A stretch of 64,000 nt of DNA, taken from the NCBI RefSeq assembly GCF_022345965.1, contig NZ_JAKRMU010000001.1, positions 186,001-250,000 of the forward strand. Direction: 5' to 3'. This stretch comes from Corynebacterium sp. ACRQK. GTDB taxonomy: Bacteria; Actinomycetota; Actinomycetes; Mycobacteriales; Mycobacteriaceae. Of the stretch, positions 55,665 to 64,000 are shown piece by piece (position 1 is the stretch's first letter; each line of letters starts with the position of its first letter). The notes beneath the pieces are model-generated. The model made no database searches. It saw only the letters and a list, made by a program, of their open reading frames with translations, and was not told where the DNA came from. The position numbers and the translations under genes were made by a program.

Positions 55665-56387
55665 GTGAGGGATCTCGTCGATACCACTGAGATGTATCTC
55701 CGAACGATTTACGAGTTGGAAGAAGAGGGCATTCCACCGCTGCGCGCTCGTATCGCCGAGAGGCTCGACCAGTCCGGCCCGACCGTAAGCCAGACAGTCG
55801 CCCGAATGGAGCGCGACGAGCTTCTGACGATTGAGAAGGATCGCTCTCTCAAGCTAAGCGCCCAGGGGCGTGCACTGGCCACGGCTGTGATGCGCAAGCA
55901 CCGCCTAGCCGAGCGCCTGCTCACCGACGTAATCGGCCTGCCGTGGGAAAAGGTTCACGACGAGGCTTGCCGTTGGGAGCACGTCATGGGTGACGAGGTC
56001 GAAGTGCAACTGGTGAAGGTACTTAGCGAGTACGCCACCTCGCCTTTCGGCAATCCGATCCCAGGGCTCGACGAGCTAATGGAAGGCATCCCGGAAGCCG
56101 AGCGCGCGGAGATGTTGGAGAAGGTTAATACCCTGCAGGAGGGTACCTCGCAGCGTGCCTCCGATATCGAGCCTCTGGAGCCGATCCAGGTGAAGATCCT
56201 GAGCATCAACGAAATCATCCAGGTAGAGCACAAGTTGATGGCCAAGTTTCATGCGCTTGGTATGCGCCCGGGCAGCGTTGTGAGCCTGGTAGCTACCGAG
56301 GACGGTCTGGAGTTCAGCAACGACGACGGTGCCATGGTGATTCCGGAAGAACTCGGCCACGCCGTGCGAGTGGAAAAGTTTAGCTAA
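55665..56387 (+). CDS. dtxR: Iron-dependent repressor DtxR
   Basis: Fe(II)-activated repressor of iron uptake genes. 240 residues from a GTG at 55665 ([20 protein letters not shown], the typical DtxR start). The helix-turn-helix is [20 protein letters not shown]. Metal-site residues include the segment [11 protein letters not shown] (Cys, Glu, His). The C-terminal SH3-like domain is present ([18 protein letters not shown]). Slightly longer than the C. diphtheriae protein. Flanked by sigB and galE, as in C. diphtheriae and C. glutamicum. Confidence 0.96.
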   Translation: MRDLVDTTEMYLRTIYELEEEGIPPLRARIAERLDQSGPTVSQTVARMERDELLTIEKDRSLKLSAQGRALATAVMRKHRLAERLLTDVIGLPWEKVHDEACRWEHVMGDEVEVQLVKVLSEYATSPFGNPIPGLDELMEGIPEAERAEMLEKVNTLQEGTSQRASDIEPLEPIQVKILSINEIIQVEHKLMAKFHALGMRPGSVVSLVATEDGLEFSNDDGAMVIPEELGHAVRVEKFS

Positions 56388-56400
56388 TCAGTGCGGTAGC

Positions 56401-57435
56401 GTGGGACATGTGAGTAGCATCGATCTTTCCAATTCCGCCCTGTCCCCTTCCTCCCACATCGTTGTCACCGGTGGTGCCGGATATGTCGGCAGCGTATGTG
56501 CCAGTGTGCTGTTGGAGCACGGCTTCCGCGTGACCGTCGTCGACGATCTATCCACCGGTAACGGCTACGCCGTCCCGGAGGGCTCTACCTTTGTCCAGGG
56601 TGACATTCGCGATGTCATTTCCGACGTCTTCGCCGACGGTGACGTTGCCGCCGTGATGCACTTCGCCGCCCGCTCCTTGGTTGGTGAGTCGGTGGAGAAG
56701 CCGGACATCTACTGGCATCACAACGTGGGAACCAGCTTGTACCTGCTGGACCAAATGCGCGAACACGGGGTGAAGAATCTCGTATTCTCTTCCACTGCCG
56801 CTACCTACGGGGAGCCCGAGCAGGTACCAATCACCGAGGATATGCCCACCGCCCCCACCAACCCCTATGGCGCATCCAAGCTGGCGATCGACCACATGAT
56901 CACCTCCTATGCCAACGCCTACGGGCTGGCTGCGACTTCCCTACGCTACTTCAACGTCGCCGGCGCGTATGGCGACATTGGAGAGAACCACAAGGTAGAG
57001 ACGCACCTGATCCCGCTGGTGCTGCAGGTTGCCCTCGGCCACCGGGAGCACATTTCCATCTTCGGCACCGACTACCCCACCTCTGATGGCACTGCGGTGC
57101 GCGATTACATTCACATTCGAGATCTAGCGGACGCACACCTGCTAGCCGCGGCCTCTAACGCTGCCGGCCAGCACCGCATCTTCAACCTCGGTTCCGGCGA
57201 TGGTTTCAGTGTGCGCCAAGTGATCGACACCTGCCGCGAGGTAACTGGTCACCCGATTCCGGCCATCGAATCCCCGCGTCGTGGAGGTGATCCCGCCACC
57301 CTCATCGCCTCCTCTGCAAAGGCGAAGGCAGAACTCGGCTGGAACCCGACCCGCTCCGACCTGCCCACGATCATTTCGGATGCGTGGGCGTTTAGCGGAC
57401 AACTGGGTGATAGGTTGCATTCCGCACAGCGTTAA
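56401..57435 (+). CDS. galE: UDP-glucose 4-epimerase
   Basis: Interconverts UDP-glucose and UDP-galactose, the galactose source for arabinogalactan. 344 residues from a GTG at 56401; the GTG at 56410 is an equally possible start. NAD motif [20 protein letters not shown], catalytic Ser/Tyr region [13 protein letters not shown] and [13 protein letters not shown] (YxxxK), and [16 protein letters not shown] are typical. Its last 44 bases overlap the end of the convergent DUF4192 gene. Confidence 0.94.
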   Translation: MGHVSSIDLSNSALSPSSHIVVTGGAGYVGSVCASVLLEHGFRVTVVDDLSTGNGYAVPEGSTFVQGDIRDVISDVFADGDVAAVMHFAARSLVGESVEKPDIYWHHNVGTSLYLLDQMREHGVKNLVFSSTAATYGEPEQVPITEDMPTAPTNPYGASKLAIDHMITSYANAYGLAATSLRYFNVAGAYGDIGENHKVETHLIPLVLQVALGHREHISIFGTDYPTSDGTAVRDYIHIRDLADAHLLAAASNAAGQHRIFNLGSGDGFSVRQVIDTCREVTGHPIPAIESPRRGGDPATLIASSAKAKAELGWNPTRSDLPTIISDAWAFSGQLGDRLHSAQR

Positions 57436-58927
57436 CCGCATCCCAGTCCACGGTCTGTAGCAGACGCTCGTACTCCCAGGCGAGGTCCAGTCCGGCGTAC
57501 TCCCGTACGGTCACGTAGGTGCGCTCTGGAACCCAACCGGGGCCCTCTGACTCGCCCGGGTCTCCCGGCTCACCCTGCTTACGCGGGTCATCTGGGTCGT
57601 CCGCTGCGTCCAGATCCATCTGCACATTGGCCATGACAGTACACGCGGCACGCACTGCCTTGGACAGCAGCAACTTGATCTTTCCTCTCTGGTGCGCGTC
57701 CAGCGCCGCGATCGCGATGTCCGCGGTGAACTCGTCGAGTGCGCTGAGGCGTGGCTGAATGTCGGAGGCATCGGATTCCTCGACACCGCGCAGCAGGTCT
57801 GCCAACGCTTCTTCTGGGTCGACCGCCATCTCATCACACTTCTCAGGCTCGTCCGATTCGGCTACATCGTCGGGATCGCCCGTGCACTCCAGCAGGTCGA
57901 GCTTCGCGCACGCATCCTCCGTGTAGAGGTCCGCCTCGAGCTCCTCCAGCAGGCGCGTCAGCGTGTGGTAGGCCAGCACTCCTTCGTCGTTAGCTGACGC
58001 CACCAGTGCCAGAATCAACATCACCCGTCGACGCACCCCGCCCGTCGTCCGCCGCGCGGTACTTGCCAGCATCTCCCGCAGAATGGCGCTGTTGGCACCG
58101 AGCGACCATGCGATGACGACCGTGTGTAGGAACTCGTCACAACAGATCGCGGCGAGGCTGTCGATCAGGTACTCGTCTTCGCATTCTTCCTCCAGCACTC
58201 TCTGGCCTTCCGCCACTGCAGCCACCCCGACTAGCACCTGGATCAGATCGACCGTCGTGGCCTCCCCGCGATCCTGCAGCATCCAATCCGGTACTGCGAT
58301 GTTCGCGGGGTCCAGCCAGCGTTCCATTTCCTCCCTGGCTCCCATGCGGCGGGCTCCGCTGAGTGCGCTGATGTCCGCCAGCTCGTTGGTTTCCACGCTT
58401 GCCACGGTCCCGGCCTCCCCGTCCAACACGTCGGTCCACGCCTCCCCCGTGGCGATGCGCGACACCTCCAGCGCAGATTGGACCTCCACGCATCCATCCT
58501 GCAGCTGCTTAATGGCGGAGGCCACACAGGCACGCAGACGATCATCCATGTCGCCGATGGTGAGGATGATGGCCTCTGCCGCTGGGGCGTCACAAAGAAT
58601 ATTGGTGAGACCGCGAACCGCCTCGGTCACGGCTGCGGGGACAAGATCGCAGCGTAGAACGGGACCGATGCGGAAGCGACGATGGTTCACCGGCAGCGGT
58701 GCGGAGCCTGCGGTGCTGGAGTTGATCGGTTCGGTGGGTTCGGTGGAGGCGACGAGGCCGATGATGACCATCGAGTCGACAGGTGGGAAGCCCAACAGCG
58801 ACGGGATGGCCGCAATGAGCTTTCCTTTGTCGGCCCCGAGGTGGACCGAAGGCGCTGGTATCGCGGAGGCGGCGGACGTGGGAATAGATTGTGCGTTCTG
58901 GTCGTTGTGTTCTGGTGAGTTACTCAT
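57392..58927 (-). CDS. DUF4192 family protein
   Basis: 511 residues from the ATG at 58927, function unknown. The actinobacterial DUF4192 start is recognised as [20 protein letters not shown], followed by [20 protein letters not shown] helical middle part ([20 protein letters not shown]) and long acidic stretches ([19 protein letters not shown]) follow. No signal or membrane helix. Convergent overlap of 44 bases with galE. Divergent from the PAC2 gene across 217 bases. Confidence 0.83.
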   Translation of the reverse strand: MSNSPEHNDQNAQSIPTSAASAIPAPSVHLGADKGKLIAAIPSLLGFPPVDSMVIIGLVASTEPTEPINSSTAGSAPLPVNHRRFRIGPVLRCDLVPAAVTEAVRGLTNILCDAPAAEAIILTIGDMDDRLRACVASAIKQLQDGCVEVQSALEVSRIATGEAWTDVLDGEAGTVASVETNELADISALSGARRMGAREEMERWLDPANIAVPDWMLQDRGEATTVDLIQVLVGVAAVAEGQRVLEEECEDEYLIDSLAAICCDEFLHTVVIAWSLGANSAILREMLASTARRTTGGVRRRVMLILALVASANDEGVLAYHTLTRLLEELEADLYTEDACAKLDLLECTGDPDDVAESDEPEKCDEMAVDPEEALADLLRGVEESDASDIQPRLSALDEFTADIAIAALDAHQRGKIKLLLSKAVRAACTVMANVQMDLDAADDPDDPRKQGEPGDPGESEGPGWVPERTYVTVREYAGLDLAWEYERLLQTVDWDAVNAVRNATYHPVVR

Positions 58928-59001
58928 GCCACAGATACTCACCGAGAAGAGTTTTCCCCGCGGTCAGAATGGCCGTTCGAGCGAGTGTTGCCCCAGGGGC
59001 C

Positions 59002-59010
59002 TGTGGATAA
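59002..59010 (-). other. Isolated perfect DnaA-box sequence
   Basis: TGTGGATAA on the plus strand, TTATCCACA on the minus strand, is the exact DnaA-box consensus. It lies in the 217-base divergent gap between the DUF4192 and PAC2 genes. It is the only copy noticed, so chance is a fair explanation. I see no other element in the gap except the PAC2 ribosome binding site GGGAG. Confidence 0.25.
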
Positions 59011-59144
59011 CTCAGAACTGTGAATACAGGTTTCTGGCTGTTCGACATACGTGCCGTCTCGGCCTGGGTTGTCCGAACTGCCTGATAGGCTTGGCAAACA
59101 ATGCTTGGTTGGACAAAGGTTCCGCCGGAAGGGAGAGCGAAACT

Positions 59145-60191
59145 ATGCATGGCCGCCACGAAGGGAAGGCTGCGGGCCGGATGTACGAGATGGAGTATCC
59201 GGCTCCGATACAGTTCGATCGCCCCTCCATTACGGACGCAACCGCGGGGCTAGATGGCACTGCGGACGGAGCTGAAGAATTGCCGATGCTGGTAGCGCTG
59301 CAGGGCTATGCCGACGCGGGTCAAGCCGTTTCCAGCGCCAGCTCCCACCTGCTCGCAGCCCTGGACCACAGCCCGGTGGCCTCGTTCAAGGTTGATGAGC
59401 TGATCGATTACCGTTCCCGCCGCCCCGGTGTGATCATCGATAACTCCAAGGTTGTGGATAGCGACGACGTGCGACTGGATCTGCACCTAGTGAAGGACAC
59501 GCAGGGTCGCCCGTTCCTGCTGCTCAGTGGGCTGGAGCCGGATTTGAAATGGGGCGCGTTTAGCGATGCCGTGGTGGATCTTGCCCGGCGTGGCCAGGTA
59601 GGCATGGTTGCCTCCCTGTACTCGGCACCAATGACTGTGCCGCACACCCGGCCGCTGGTGATCTCCGCGCACGCTTCGGATTCCTCGTTGATCCAGGACT
59701 TCCACACCTGGGAATCCCGGATGATCGTCCCGGGCGCTGCTGCGCTGGAAACAGAGAAGAAGCTGAACCGACACGGGTTCGAGACGATCGGACTGACCGC
59801 CCACGTACCGCACTACATCGCGGCCTCGGACTACCCGGAGGCGACTCTGCGGCTACTACAGGCGTTCGCTGACGTGGCGGACCGGGACCTGCCGTTGAAG
59901 GCGCTGGAGAAGGAATTGGAGCGGGTGAAACACCAGCTGCAGGACCAGGTGGAAGACTCCCAAGAGATCGCCACGGTCGTCAGTGCTCTCGAGCACCAGT
60001 ACGACGCAGAGATGGAGCGCATGCGCCGCAAGCGGGAAAATAACCTGCTAAAGCCGGGGCAAGACATTCCTACCGGTGAGGAGCTGGGTGCGGAGTTCGA
60101 GGCGTTCCTGCAGAACATGTCCGATGAAAATGGCGCCGACACCGGCCAGGACGACAACGCTGCCGACACTGACGAGCAAGAGGATAACTAG
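59145..60191 (+). CDS. PAC2-family protein
   Basis: 348 residues from the ATG at 59145, preceded by GGGAG nine bases upstream; the much longer open frame upstream lies antisense to DUF4192. The PAC2 (proteasome assembly chaperone 2-like) core shows MLVALQGYADAGQAVSSASS, FKVDELIDYRSRRPGVI and HYIAASDYPEATLRLLQAFA. The tail is a long charged coiled-coil-like segment (KALEKELERVKHQLQDQVED). Actinobacterial PAC2 proteins have no settled role. It ends six bases before the DUF3516 helicase start, strongly suggesting a functional pair. Confidence 0.88.
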   Translation: MHGRHEGKAAGRMYEMEYPAPIQFDRPSITDATAGLDGTADGAEELPMLVALQGYADAGQAVSSASSHLLAALDHSPVASFKVDELIDYRSRRPGVIIDNSKVVDSDDVRLDLHLVKDTQGRPFLLLSGLEPDLKWGAFSDAVVDLARRGQVGMVASLYSAPMTVPHTRPLVISAHASDSSLIQDFHTWESRMIVPGAAALETEKKLNRHGFETIGLTAHVPHYIAASDYPEATLRLLQAFADVADRDLPLKALEKELERVKHQLQDQVEDSQEIATVVSALEHQYDAEMERMRRKRENNLLKPGQDIPTGEELGAEFEAFLQNMSDENGADTGQDDNAADTDEQEDN

Positions 60192-60197
60192 AACACA

Positions 60198-62756
60198 GTG
60201 GGTATTGCCGCCGAACTCGCAGAGCTGCTTCCGGACCTGGACGAGGTTCCAGAGTCGCTGATCGACGACGCAATCCTGGAGTCCTTTCTCGGCTGGACGC
60301 GCGACCGCGGCATAAGCCTCTACCCTGCCCAAGAAGAGGCGGCCACGGCACTGGTTGCCCAAGACAACGTCATCCTGGCCACCCCCACTGGCTCCGGAAA
60401 GTCCATGGTCGCCATTGCCGCGCACTTCATCGCCATGGCACGCAAGCAGCGCAGCTTTTACACCGCACCGATCAAGGCTCTGGTGAGCGAAAAGTTCTTC
60501 GATCTGTGCCAAACCTTCGGCCCGGAGAACGTCGGGATGATGACTGGTGACGCCACAGTGAATGGCGGGGCACCGATCATCTGCGCCACCGCCGAAATCG
60601 TTGCGAACATCGCTCTACGCGATGGCGCGAAAGCGAAGATCGACCAGGTAGTGATGGACGAGTTCCACTACTACTCGGAGCCCGACCGTGGCTGGGCTTG
60701 GCAAGTTCCGCTGCTGGAGCTCCCTAAAGCTCAGTTCCTTTTAATGAGCGCCACCCTGGGCGATACGAAATGGCTGGAGGATGACCTCACCGAACGCACG
60801 GGTCGCCAGACAACCCTGGTGACGGGTACTACCCGACCTGTGCCATTGGACTTTCACTACGTATACACACCTGTCCACGAGACAGTGGAAGAGCTGATCA
60901 ACGACGGCAAATCGCCGATCTACATCGTCCACTTCACCCAGCGCGAGGCCATCGAGCGCGCTCAAGCCTTGACCAGCATGAAGCTGGTGAACGACGAAGC
61001 AAAGGCCGCCATCGCCGAAGAGATCGGCGACTTCCGCTTTACCTCCGCCTTCGGCAAGACTCTTTCCCGCCTGCTGCGCAAGGGCATTGGCGTGCACCAT
61101 GCGGGCCTGCTGCCGAAGTATCGGCGCCTGGTGGAGCGTCTATCCCAGAAGGGTCTGCTGAAGATCATCTGCGGCACAGACACCCTGGGCGTGGGCATCA
61201 ACGTGCCGATCCGCACCGTGCTGATGACAGGGCTGACGAAGTATGACGGGGTGAAGCACCGTGTACTGAAGTCTCGGGAGTTCCACCAGATCGCCGGGCG
61301 AGCAGGACGCGCGGGCTACGACACAGAAGGCACCGTGGTGGTACAAGCCCCGGAACACGAGATCGAGAACTTCCGCCTGCGCCAGCGCGCGGGAAGTGAC
61401 CCGAAGAAGATCAAGAAGCTGCGCAAGCGTTCGGCACCGGAGGGCCAGGCCACCTGGAGCGAGTCGACTTACGAACGGCTTACGCACGCAGAGCCAGAGG
61501 AATTGACCAGCCAATTCCGCATGAGCAACTCTATGCTGCTGAACGTGGTCGCCCGCGATCAGTGGACCTTCGAGGCACTCAAGCACCTGCTGCGCACCAA
61601 CCACGACACGCGTTCGAAGCAGAACAAGGCGATCCTGCGAACGATCGAGCTCTATCGCGGGCTTATCAACGCCGAAGTGGTCGAGGAGTATGCGGCGGAC
61701 ACGCCCAGCGGCACGGATGCACGTCTGACCGCGGATCTGAGCCGCGACTTCGCACTAAACCAGCCACTCTCCCCCTTCGCCCTGGCCGCCCTGGAGCTGC
61801 TGGATCCGGAGTCCGAAACCTTCGCCCTGGACGTCATCTCGACATTTGAGGCTGTGCTGGAGGATCCCCGACAAGTGCTTATAGCCCAGCAGAAAGCGGA
61901 GCGGGGCGAGGAAATCGCGGCGCTAAAGGCAGAGGGCGTCGATTACACCGAACGCATGGCCATTGTCGAAGACATCACCTGGCCCATGCCGCTGGCCGAC
62001 GAGCTAGACCAGGCATACGACACCTTCTGCGAAGGAAACCCCTGGGCTCGCGACTTTCAGATCAGCCCGAAATCCATCGTGCGCGACATGGTGGAAAAGG
62101 CCATGACTTTCTCCGACTTCGTGTCCACCTACGGGCTAGGCCGTTCCGAGGGGGGCGTGCTGCGCTACCTGACGGACGCCTACCGTACGCTGGAGCACTC
62201 GGTGCCGGAAGCCTACCGCTCGGAGGAATTCGACGACATCCTCGTATGGTTAGGCGAACTGATCCGCCAAGTCGATTCCTCTCTTATCGACGAGTGGGTG
62301 CAGATGGCCGACCCGGATGCTCCGCTGACCGAGGATCAGGTCGCCGAGCACGCCTATGGGGTAGAGGATACGAACCTGCTGTCCGCCAACCCGCAGGCAC
62401 TGACCCGCATGGTGCGCAACTACTTCTTCCGCCACGTGGAACTCTTCGCCTTCGAGAAAGAACGCGAGCTTGCGGAGATGGACGAATACCTGGACACGCC
62501 GCCGGACTGGCCCGCCGCGATGGACGACTACTTCGACGAGTATGCGGATGTTGGTGTGGACGCCGCCGCGCGGTCGAATAAGAACATTCTCATCAAGCGG
62601 GGCACCGGCTCCGAGGCCGGAAGCTGGTTCGTCCGTCAGATCATCGACGATCCGGAAGGCGACCACGGCTGGGCGCTGGAAGGCGTAGTGGACCTCGCTG
62701 CGACGGACGAGGCCGGTGAGATCCGCCTGTCGGAGCTCACCATCGTGCAGGGTTAA
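60198..62756 (+). CDS. SKI2-like DEAD/DEAH helicase with DUF3516 domain
   Basis: 852 residues from a GTG at 60198. Helicase motifs: Q-motif region GISLYPAQEEAATALV, Walker A ATPTGSGKSMVAIAA, Walker B VVMDEFHYYSEPDRGW, motif III LMSATLGD, CGTDTLGVGINVPIRTV and motif VI HQIAGRAGRAGYDTEG. This is the pattern of SKI2/Mtr4/HelY RNA helicases. The C-terminal ~350 residues are the actinobacterial DUF3516 region. Likely RNA remodelling or decay. Co-transcribed with the PAC2 gene. Its convergent neighbour is oxyR, 35 bases away. Confidence 0.92.
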   Translation: MGIAAELAELLPDLDEVPESLIDDAILESFLGWTRDRGISLYPAQEEAATALVAQDNVILATPTGSGKSMVAIAAHFIAMARKQRSFYTAPIKALVSEKFFDLCQTFGPENVGMMTGDATVNGGAPIICATAEIVANIALRDGAKAKIDQVVMDEFHYYSEPDRGWAWQVPLLELPKAQFLLMSATLGDTKWLEDDLTERTGRQTTLVTGTTRPVPLDFHYVYTPVHETVEELINDGKSPIYIVHFTQREAIERAQALTSMKLVNDEAKAAIAEEIGDFRFTSAFGKTLSRLLRKGIGVHHAGLLPKYRRLVERLSQKGLLKIICGTDTLGVGINVPIRTVLMTGLTKYDGVKHRVLKSREFHQIAGRAGRAGYDTEGTVVVQAPEHEIENFRLRQRAGSDPKKIKKLRKRSAPEGQATWSESTYERLTHAEPEELTSQFRMSNSMLLNVVARDQWTFEALKHLLRTNHDTRSKQNKAILRTIELYRGLINAEVVEEYAADTPSGTDARLTADLSRDFALNQPLSPFALAALELLDPESETFALDVISTFEAVLEDPRQVLIAQQKAERGEEIAALKAEGVDYTERMAIVEDITWPMPLADELDQAYDTFCEGNPWARDFQISPKSIVRDMVEKAMTFSDFVSTYGLGRSEGGVLRYLTDAYRTLEHSVPEAYRSEEFDDILVWLGELIRQVDSSLIDEWVQMADPDAPLTEDQVAEHAYGVEDTNLLSANPQALTRMVRNYFFRHVELFAFEKERELAEMDEYLDTPPDWPAAMDDYFDEYADVGVDAAARSNKNILIKRGTGSEAGSWFVRQIIDDPEGDHGWALEGVVDLAATDEAGEIRLSELTIVQG

Positions 62757-62791
62757 GCCCGCAAATTTAACCCCGGGCTTAACCCGTTGAC

Positions 62792-63754
62792 TTAGAGGAA
62801 GGTCTCCAGCACGCGGCGGCTATCCTTCGCAACGTGGTTGAAGGACTGCGCCACGATCTCACCCAGCGCCGCGTAATCGTCGATGCGCGTAGAGCTGGAA
62901 CGGTAGGCCATGCCGATCGTGCGGCCGGCCCGTACAGCACCGCCGGCGAACGTCGCGAGGGAAATGCCCGGGCGCTGGCACTCCACAGCCACTGCGGATA
63001 GCGGCACGAGGGTGGCGCCTAAACCGGCGGCTACCAGCTGGATTACCGTGGACAGGCTTGCGGCGCGGGTCACAGAATGGCGCGGGTCGTTGGCCATGTC
63101 CACGGTGCGGCACAGCTCCAGGATCTGGTCGCGCAGGCAGTGCCCGTCGTCCAGCAGCAACAGCTCGATGTTTTTCAGCTCGTCGACTGCCAGATCCTTC
63201 CGACCGGCCAGAGGGTGGCCTTCAGGCAGGACCAGCACGAACTCTTCGGTGTACAGGTCGACGGTGTTCAAGCCGCCTCCCTCGCCTGGCATGCCGAGCA
63301 CGGCAACATCGATCTTGCCCTGGCGCAGTGCGTCCACCAGCAGCGGGGACTTCTCCTCCACGATCCGCGGCTCCAGCTTGGGAGCCACGTCGTTAACCGT
63401 GTGCAGCACGTCGGGCAGGATGTAGGGCGCAACGGTGGGGATCATGCCGATCGCCAGCGAGCCGACCAGGCCGCCGTGGGCGCCGCGGGCGTGGGTGACG
63501 AAGGTCTCCAGGCTCTCCAGCGTCGCCTGTGCGAAAGGCAGCAGCCCGCGCCCCACCGGGGTGACGATGACCTTGCGAGTAGACCGTTCGATCAGCTGCA
63601 CGCCAAGCCCTGCCTCCAGCGCTGCTAGTGCCTGGGAGAGCGACGGCTGGGAGATCCCCAGGTGCGAGGCGGCGGTGCCGAAGTGACCGTGTTCGGCGAT
63701 GGTCACGAAGGTACGTAGTTGGGCAACTGTTGGTCGATACTCTCTTTGAACCAC
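62792..63754 (-). CDS. oxyR: Hydrogen peroxide sensor OxyR (LysR family)
   Basis: 320 residues from a GTG at 63754. The N-terminal helix-turn-helix is FGTAASHLGISQPSLSQALA. The effector domain contains the OxyR-specific redox cysteines in LLLDDGHCLRDQILELC, with the same nine-residue spacing as the E. coli Cys199/Cys208 pair, so direct peroxide sensing is expected. In corynebacteria OxyR represses catalase and dps-type genes. An AT-rich inverted repeat lies just upstream. Confidence 0.95.
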   Translation of the reverse strand: MVQREYRPTVAQLRTFVTIAEHGHFGTAASHLGISQPSLSQALAALEAGLGVQLIERSTRKVIVTPVGRGLLPFAQATLESLETFVTHARGAHGGLVGSLAIGMIPTVAPYILPDVLHTVNDVAPKLEPRIVEEKSPLLVDALRQGKIDVAVLGMPGEGGGLNTVDLYTEEFVLVLPEGHPLAGRKDLAVDELKNIELLLLDDGHCLRDQILELCRTVDMANDPRHSVTRAASLSTVIQLVAAGLGATLVPLSAVAVECQRPGISLATFAGGAVRAGRTIGMAYRSSSTRIDDYAALGEIVAQSFNHVAKDSRRVLETFL

Positions 63755-63771
63755 GTCCTCAACTGTACAGC

Positions 63772-63792
63772 AATTATTAGAAAAGTATAATT
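63772..63792. promoter_or_regulatory. Possible OxyR autoregulatory site
   Basis: AATTAT (63772-63777) and ATAATT (63787-63792) form a perfect inverted repeat with nine bases between. It contains the T-N11-A pattern of LysR-type operators and starts 17 bases upstream of the oxyR GTG in a 71-base AT-rich gap. On the minus strand TAATAA (63779-63774) within it could be the -10 box. Confidence 0.35.
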
Positions 63793-63825
63793 ACAACCGG
63801 AAAAATAAGTACCTTTGCCCTATAT

Positions 63826-64000
63826 CTAGCTCACCTGTAGTTCAGCGGTTCCCTCGAAGGGAGAAAGCTTGCCCAGGAAAGCCTTCCAATCTCCCTTGAG
63901 GCGCACCGTGTACTTGCCGGGCTGTACATCGCTTGTGCCCCACTCGACGGTGGTTCGTGTCTGCCCAAAGGAGTTTTCAAAGGTGATTAGAGTGTTCTCG
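63826..64000 (-). CDS. C-terminal end of an unrecognised protein
   Basis: A minus-strand frame open from the window edge to TAG at 63826-63828 gives 57 residues. It contains ITFENSFGQTRTTVEWGT, VQPGKYTVRLKGDWKAFLG and the end FEGTAELQVS. The alternating pattern and PGKYTV motif look like the last strands of an Ig-like beta-sandwich, often seen in exported proteins. The family cannot be named from this fragment. Confidence 0.6.
   Translation of the reverse strand, partial: ENTLITFENSFGQTRTTVEWGTSDVQPGKYTVRLKGDWKAFLGKLSPFEGTAELQVS

Noticed and set aside
58083..59144. Long N-terminal extension of the PAC2 frame
   Set aside because: It is antisense to DUF4192; the PAC2 family start and a good ribosome binding site are at 59145.

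Overview
The window is a high-GC actinobacterial chromosome segment, almost certainly from a Corynebacterium. Evidence: mycolata envelope genes (PimA, PatA-type acyltransferase, phosphatidylinositol-phosphate synthase, an AftC-like GT87 enzyme), the sigB-dtxR-galE block, an OxyR with the CHCLRD-type redox motif region, polyphosphate glucokinase, actinobacterial DUF3000/3039/3093/3099/3159/3710/4192/4193 proteins, and frequent GTG/TTG starts. The species cannot be fixed from sequence reading alone. There are no insertion sequences, prophage, CRISPR or clearly broken genes. Nearly all of the window is conserved core genome.

Layout. 1-3.9 kb: a secreted ExeM/NucH-type nuclease (cut by the window edge) and a surface 5'-nucleotidase, which together look like a phosphate/nucleotide scavenging pair. 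4.2-27.4 kb: a long block, mostly on the minus strand, in the order known from Mycobacterium tuberculosis Rv2580c-Rv2614c: hisS, MBL hydrolase, cyclophilin, relA/spoT, apt, peptide-binding lipoprotein, secF, secD, yajC, ruvB, ruvA, ruvC, yebC, pdxT, tesB, pdxS, a small membrane protein, pimA, patA, pgsA1, HIT protein, thrS. 27.5-30.5 kb: a four-gene minus-strand operon for extracytoplasmic copper (CopC, small acidic lipoprotein, PCu(A)C lipoprotein, Tat-exported Dyp peroxidase). Upstream of it lies a perfect TACCC-N5-GGGTA palindrome like those bound by CsoR/RicR copper sensors. 30.7-31.7 kb: one tRNA-Val(CAC) on the minus strand and a six-gene plus-strand tRNA array (Gly-Val-Gly-Cys-Val-Gly) with duplicated units, each transcript ending at an intrinsic terminator.

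31.7-58.9 kb: a second conserved block matching the M. tuberculosis Rv2673-Rv2711 order: AftC-like arabinosyltransferase, msrB, coproporphyrin-dependent haem genes (hemQ, hemY, hemE), DUF3000, RNase D-like, dxs, TRAM RNA methyltransferase, DUF3159, DUF3710, dut, DUF3093, DUF4193, suhB-type phosphatase, ppgK, sigA, DUF4190, a helicase/DUF3039/DUF3099/methyltransferase group, dtd, sigB, dtxR, galE, DUF4192. 59.1-64 kb: a PAC2 protein and a DUF3516 SKI2-like helicase six bases apart, then oxyR and the C-terminal end of an unrecognised gene.

The window holds a large share of the cell's global regulators (primary sigma factor SigA, SigB, DtxR, OxyR, RelA) together with DNA repair, protein export, envelope lipid, haem, isoprenoid and vitamin B6 genes. 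The less ordinary signals are regulatory or organisational: the copper operon and its palindrome, a perfect inverted repeat bracketing the sigA -10 box with a structured leader, a SigH-type promoter and tandem repeats before sigB, an inverted repeat on the hemE/DUF3000 divergent promoter, the duplicated tRNA array at a synteny junction, and convergent genes that share their stop codons. I did not see a clearly new multi-gene system.
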